A DNA stretch of 64,000 nt from Streptomyces sp. QL37 (GTDB lineage Bacteria; Actinomycetota; Actinomycetes; Streptomycetales; Streptomycetaceae): NCBI RefSeq assembly GCF_002941025.1, contig NZ_PTJS01000001.1, forward strand, positions 5,709,472 to 5,773,471. The letters are read 5' to 3'. The position numbers and the translations under genes were made by a program. Below are positions 60,820 to 64,000 of the stretch, one piece after another. Under the pieces are notes generated by a model. The model saw only the letters and a program-made list of their open reading frames with translations, did no database searches and had not been told where the DNA came from. Each line of letters starts with the position of its first letter. The first letter of the stretch is position 1.

Positions 60820-62691
60820 TCAGGCCAGGCTCTCCCGCCAGGCGCGGTGCAGGCCCGCGAACCTCCCCTCGCCCCCGATGAGTTCGGACGGCGAGCCGTC
60901 CTCCACGATCCGCCCCTGCTCCATCACCAGGACCCGGTCCGCGATCTCCACGGTCGACAGGCGGTGCGCGATCACCACCGCCGTGCGGCCGTGCAGCACC
61001 GTGTCCATCGCCCGCTGCACCGCCCGCTCGCCGGGGATGTCCAGCGAACTCGTGGCCTCGTCGAGGATCAGCACCGCCGGGTCCGCGAGCAGCGCCCGGG
61101 CGAAGGCCACCAGCTGACGCTGGCCCGCGGAGATACGGCCGCCCCGCTTGCGGACGTCCGTGTCGTACCCGTCGGGCAGGGAGCTGATGAAGTCGTGCGC
61201 CCCGATGGCCTTCGCCGCGTGCTCGATCTCCTCCGGGGTCGCCTCCGGACGGCCGATCGCGATGTTCTCCGCGATCGTCCCGGAGAACAGGAACGCCTCC
61301 TGGGTCACCATCACCACGCCCCGCCGCAGCTCGGCCGTCGCCAGGTCGCGCAGATCTGCGCCGTCGAGGAGGACCCGGCCCTCCGTCGGGTCGTAGAAGC
61401 GCGCCAGCAGCTTGGCCAGCGTCGACTTGCCCGCGCCCGTCGAGCCGACCACGGCCACCGTCTGGCCCGCGGGCAGAGTCAGATCGAAGCGCGGCAGGAC
61501 CTCACCACCCGTGCGGTAGGCGAACCGCACCCCGTCGAACACGACCTCCCGGCCCGGGTGCTCACCGGCGAGGGCCGGCAGCACCTTCGGGGCCACGGGC
61601 TCGGGCACCGAAGGTGTCTGCGCCAGCAGGCCGGCGATCTTCTCCAGTGAGGCGGCCGCCGACTGGTAGGAGTTGAGGAACATCGCGAGCCGGTCGATCG
61701 GGTCGTACAGCCGCCGCAGGTAGAGCACCGCCGCGGCCAGCACGCCGAGCGCCAGCGTGTCCGACGCCACCCGGTAGGCGCCCCAGAGCACCATCGCCGC
61801 CACGGCCGTGTTGGCGACGAGCCGGGAGCCCACGACGTAGCGGGCCATCTCCAGCAGCGCGTCGCCGTTCCTCCGCTCGTGGCGGCGGTTGAACACCGCG
61901 AAGTCCTCGTCGTTGGCACGCTCCCTGCGGAACGCCTGCACCGGACGGATCCCGTTCATCGTCTCGGCGAACTTCACGATGACCGCGGCGATCGCCGACG
62001 AACGCGCCGAGTACGCCTTGGCCGCCCGCCGCCGGTAGGCCCGCACCAGCAGATACAGCGGAGCGAAGGACGCCACGGCGATCGCGCCGATGCCGAGGTC
62101 GAGCCAGAGCAGCATCAGGGAGATCGACACGAACGACAGGACCACCCCGATGAGTTCCTGCAGGCCCTCGCTCAGCAGCTCCCGCAGGGACTCCACATCC
62201 GTGGTCGAGCGGGAGATCAGCCGGCCCGAGGTGTAGCGCTCGTGGAAGTCCACACTCAGCGCCTGCGCGTGCCGGAAGATCCGCCCCCGGAGATCGAGCA
62301 GCACGTCCTGGTTGATCCGCGCGGCCGCCCGGATGAAGGCGTACTGGAGCAGTCCCGCACCGACCGAGCACACCGCGTACCCGATGCCGACGGCGGCCAG
62401 CGGGCCGTAGTCGTGGTCCCGGAACGCGGGCACACCGCTGTCGATGGCGTACGCGACGAGCAGGGGCCCCGCCTGCACGGCGGCCTGCTGGACGAGCAGC
62501 AGGAGGGAGGCCACGACCACCCTGGCCCGCAGCGGTCCGAGCAGGGAGATCAGCAGCGCCCGGGTGGCACCGGGGGGAGCCGGCAGGGAGTCGGCGTCGA
62601 ACGCGTCCCCGTCGCCCTCCGCCGGACCGGGCTCCCTCCCGGGGACGTCCTCGTCGGCGAGGGCGGTGCCGTCGGCAGTCGTACTGGTCAT
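60820..62691 (-). CDS. ABC exporter, fused membrane/ATPase subunit
   Basis: 623 residues from ATG 62691, overlapping the partner gene by 4 nt. A disordered N-terminal tail (1-40), six membrane helices (about 45-340), then the NBD: Walker A GSTGAGKST, Q-loop VTQEAFLFSG, a diverged signature ISAGQRQLVAFARAL in place of LSGGQ, Walker B LILDEATSSLD with the catalytic Glu, H-loop IAHRLST. Type IV exporter half-transporter. The catalytic Glu here, paired with a partner lacking it, indicates a heterodimer with one active ATP site. Substrate unknown. Confidence 0.93.
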   Translation of the reverse strand: MTSTTADGTALADEDVPGREPGPAEGDGDAFDADSLPAPPGATRALLISLLGPLRARVVVASLLLLVQQAAVQAGPLLVAYAIDSGVPAFRDHDYGPLAAVGIGYAVCSVGAGLLQYAFIRAAARINQDVLLDLRGRIFRHAQALSVDFHERYTSGRLISRSTTDVESLRELLSEGLQELIGVVLSFVSISLMLLWLDLGIGAIAVASFAPLYLLVRAYRRRAAKAYSARSSAIAAVIVKFAETMNGIRPVQAFRRERANDEDFAVFNRRHERRNGDALLEMARYVVGSRLVANTAVAAMVLWGAYRVASDTLALGVLAAAVLYLRRLYDPIDRLAMFLNSYQSAAASLEKIAGLLAQTPSVPEPVAPKVLPALAGEHPGREVVFDGVRFAYRTGGEVLPRFDLTLPAGQTVAVVGSTGAGKSTLAKLLARFYDPTEGRVLLDGADLRDLATAELRRGVVMVTQEAFLFSGTIAENIAIGRPEATPEEIEHAAKAIGAHDFISSLPDGYDTDVRKRGGRISAGQRQLVAFARALLADPAVLILDEATSSLDIPGERAVQRAMDTVLHGRTAVVIAHRLSTVEIADRVLVMEQGRIVEDGSPSELIGGEGRFAGLHRAWRESLA

Positions 62692-64000
62692 CGGGTGCTG
62701 CCCTCCTCGGGGACGAGAACACCTGTGGTCCGGTCGCCGGACATCAGCCAGGCGTACTCGGCGTTGGTGCGCAGGAGCTCCTGATGGGTGCCCACGGCGC
62801 TGATCCGGCCCTCGGACAGCAGGGCCACCCGGTCCGCCAGCATCACCGTGGACGGCCGGTGGGCGACGACCACGGCCGTCGTCTCCTCCAGGACCCGCCG
62901 CAGCGCGGCTTCCACCAGCGTCTCCGTGTGCACGTCCAGGGCGGAGAGCGGGTCGTCGAGCACCAGGAAGCGCGGCCGGCCGACCACGGCGCGGGCCAGC
63001 GCGAGACGCTGCCGCTGGCCGCCGGAGAGACTCAGCCCCTGCTCGCCGACCTGGGTGTCGATGCCCTGCGGCAGCTCGTGCACGAAGTCGGCCTGCGCGA
63101 CCGAAAGGGCCCGGCGCAGCTCCTGTTCGCCCGCGCCCTCCGCACCCATCAGCACGTTCTCCCCGACGGTCGCCGAGAAGAGAGTGGGTTCCTCGAAGGC
63201 CACCGACACCAGCTCGCGCAGCCGGGGCCGCTCGATGGCCGCGATGTCCTCGCCGTCCAGCAGGATGCGGCCTCCGGTGACCTCGTGCAGCCGGGGGACG
63301 AGCGCCGTCAGCGTCGTCTTCCCGGAGCCCGTTGCGCCCACCAGCGCCATCGTCTCACCGGGCCTGATCCGGAGGTCGATGCGGGCCAGGACCGGTGGCG
63401 AACCGGGCTCGGCGTCGGGGTAGCGGAACTCCACCCCCTCGAAGACCATGCCCCGGCCGGACGTCCCGGCCGCCTCTCCGGGCGCCACGGACTCCGGCTC
63501 CTCCGCGACGTCCATGACCTCGAAGTAGCGGTCGGCCGCCGTCGCCGACTCCTGGCTCATCGCCAGCAGGAAGCCGATCGACTCGACCGGCCAGCGCAGC
63601 GCCAGGGCGGTCGAGAGGAACGCGACGAGCGTGCCCGCGGACAGATCGCCGTTCGCGACCTCGATCGTGCCGAGCACCAGCGCCGCACCGATCGCCAGCT
63701 CCGGAATGGCCGTGATGAGCGCCCAGATCCCCGCGAGCAGCCGGGCCTTGCCCAGCTCCGTGGTGCGCAGCCGCTGCGCCAGCGCCCGGAAGGCAAGCGC
63801 CTGGCTGCGGTTGCGGCCGAAGCCCTTCACGATACGGATGCCCAGCACGCTCTCCTCGACGACCGTCGTCAGATCGCCGACCTGGTCCTGGGCCCTGCGC
63901 GCCACCAGTGCGTACTTGGTCTCGAAGAGCGAGCACAGGACCATCAGAGGGAGGGCGGGCGCGAGCAGCACCAGCCCCAACGACCACTCCTGGGCGAACA
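62688..64000 (-). CDS. ABC exporter partner subunit, 5' end outside window
   Basis: The frame is open to the window edge, so the N-terminus is missing. Visible: the later membrane helices (VLLAPALPLMVLCSLFE; ARLLAGIWALITAIPELAIG) and the NBD with Walker A GATGSGKTT, Q-loop AFEEPTLFSATVGENVL, canonical signature LSLSGGQRQRLALARA and Walker B FLVLDDPLSALD, where Asp replaces the catalytic Glu. Partner of the downstream gene: signature intact here, catalytic Glu there, the known arrangement of asymmetric heterodimeric exporters. Confidence 0.92.
   Translation of the reverse strand, partial: FAQEWSLGLVLLAPALPLMVLCSLFETKYALVARRAQDQVGDLTTVVEESVLGIRIVKGFGRNRSQALAFRALAQRLRTTELGKARLLAGIWALITAIPELAIGAALVLGTIEVANGDLSAGTLVAFLSTALALRWPVESIGFLLAMSQESATAADRYFEVMDVAEEPESVAPGEAAGTSGRGMVFEGVEFRYPDAEPGSPPVLARIDLRIRPGETMALVGATGSGKTTLTALVPRLHEVTGGRILLDGEDIAAIERPRLRELVSVAFEEPTLFSATVGENVLMGAEGAGEQELRRALSVAQADFVHELPQGIDTQVGEQGLSLSGGQRQRLALARAVVGRPRFLVLDDPLSALDVHTETLVEAALRRVLEETTAVVVAHRPSTVMLADRVALLSEGRISAVGTHQELLRTNAEYAWLMSGDRTTGVLVPEEGSTR

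Overview
The window is high-GC actinobacterial chromosome and almost certainly comes from a Streptomyces. Third codon positions are strongly G/C, there are many GTG/TTG starts and ATGA/GTGA stop-start overlaps. The order icmA - TetR - thioredoxin/TPR - DUF6230/DUF6114 - pyk - ackA - pta - pfkA, followed further on by glgB - mak - treS - glgE / glgP, matches the arrangement I know from S. coelicolor. No tRNA, rRNA, CRISPR array, prophage or transposase is visible. Both ends cut genes: a histidine kinase on the left and an ABC exporter subunit on the right.

Layout. 1-4.3 kb: tail of a sensor kinase, a MarR regulator, three tandem AIM24-family genes, and a DUF3817 membrane protein coupled to a small thiamine-binding-type protein. 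4.4-9.3 kb: a degenerate membrane glycosyltransferase, a divergent ArsR-type regulator/MFS pair with a clear operator between them, a MarR regulator and a second DUF3817 protein. 9.3-13 kb: isobutyryl-CoA mutase large subunit (icmA) under a 24-bp palindrome, a TetR regulator and a thioredoxin-TPR protein. 13.5-16.1 kb: three co-oriented envelope genes (DUF6230, DUF6114, acidic secreted protein). 16.2-22.3 kb: central carbon genes pyk, ackA, pta and divergent pfkA. 22.4-28.4 kb: an XRE regulator, a CitB/DcuR-type two-component system divergent from a dicarboxylate transporter (dctA), and a lipoprotein. 28.4-32.1 kb: a secreted GH16 glucanase with a LacI-type operator, a leaderless merR-thioredoxin operon, and a secreted ricin-type lectin with a possible aerolysin-like C-terminus.

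32.2-43.8 kb looks accessory. It holds a truncated SDR pseudogene, then an eight-gene minus-strand operon (two uncharacterised proteins, an M19 dipeptidase, and a five-gene oligopeptide ABC importer). Upstream of it lies an IclR regulator, and the 800 bp between them are a mosaic of direct and inverted fragments of the iclR gene and its flank. This is the most unusual stretch of the window.

44.1-56.1 kb: an MmpS-like lipoprotein, then the complete GlgE alpha-glucan pathway: treS converts trehalose to maltose, mak makes maltose-1-phosphate, glgE elongates alpha-glucan, glgB branches it, and divergent glgP can degrade it. 56.2-64 kb: a GAF-PP2C-HATPase signalling phosphatase, a secreted M4 metalloprotease, and a heterodimeric ABC exporter.

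Regulatory structure is visible in many gaps: near-perfect inverted repeats before icmA, the ArsR/MFS pair, trx-TPR, the DUF6230 gene, pyk, GH16 and merR; 11-bp tandem direct repeats upstream of both mak and glgE; and long perfect-stem terminators between convergent or ended units. All functional calls rest on sequence reading and family knowledge only; no database search was run.
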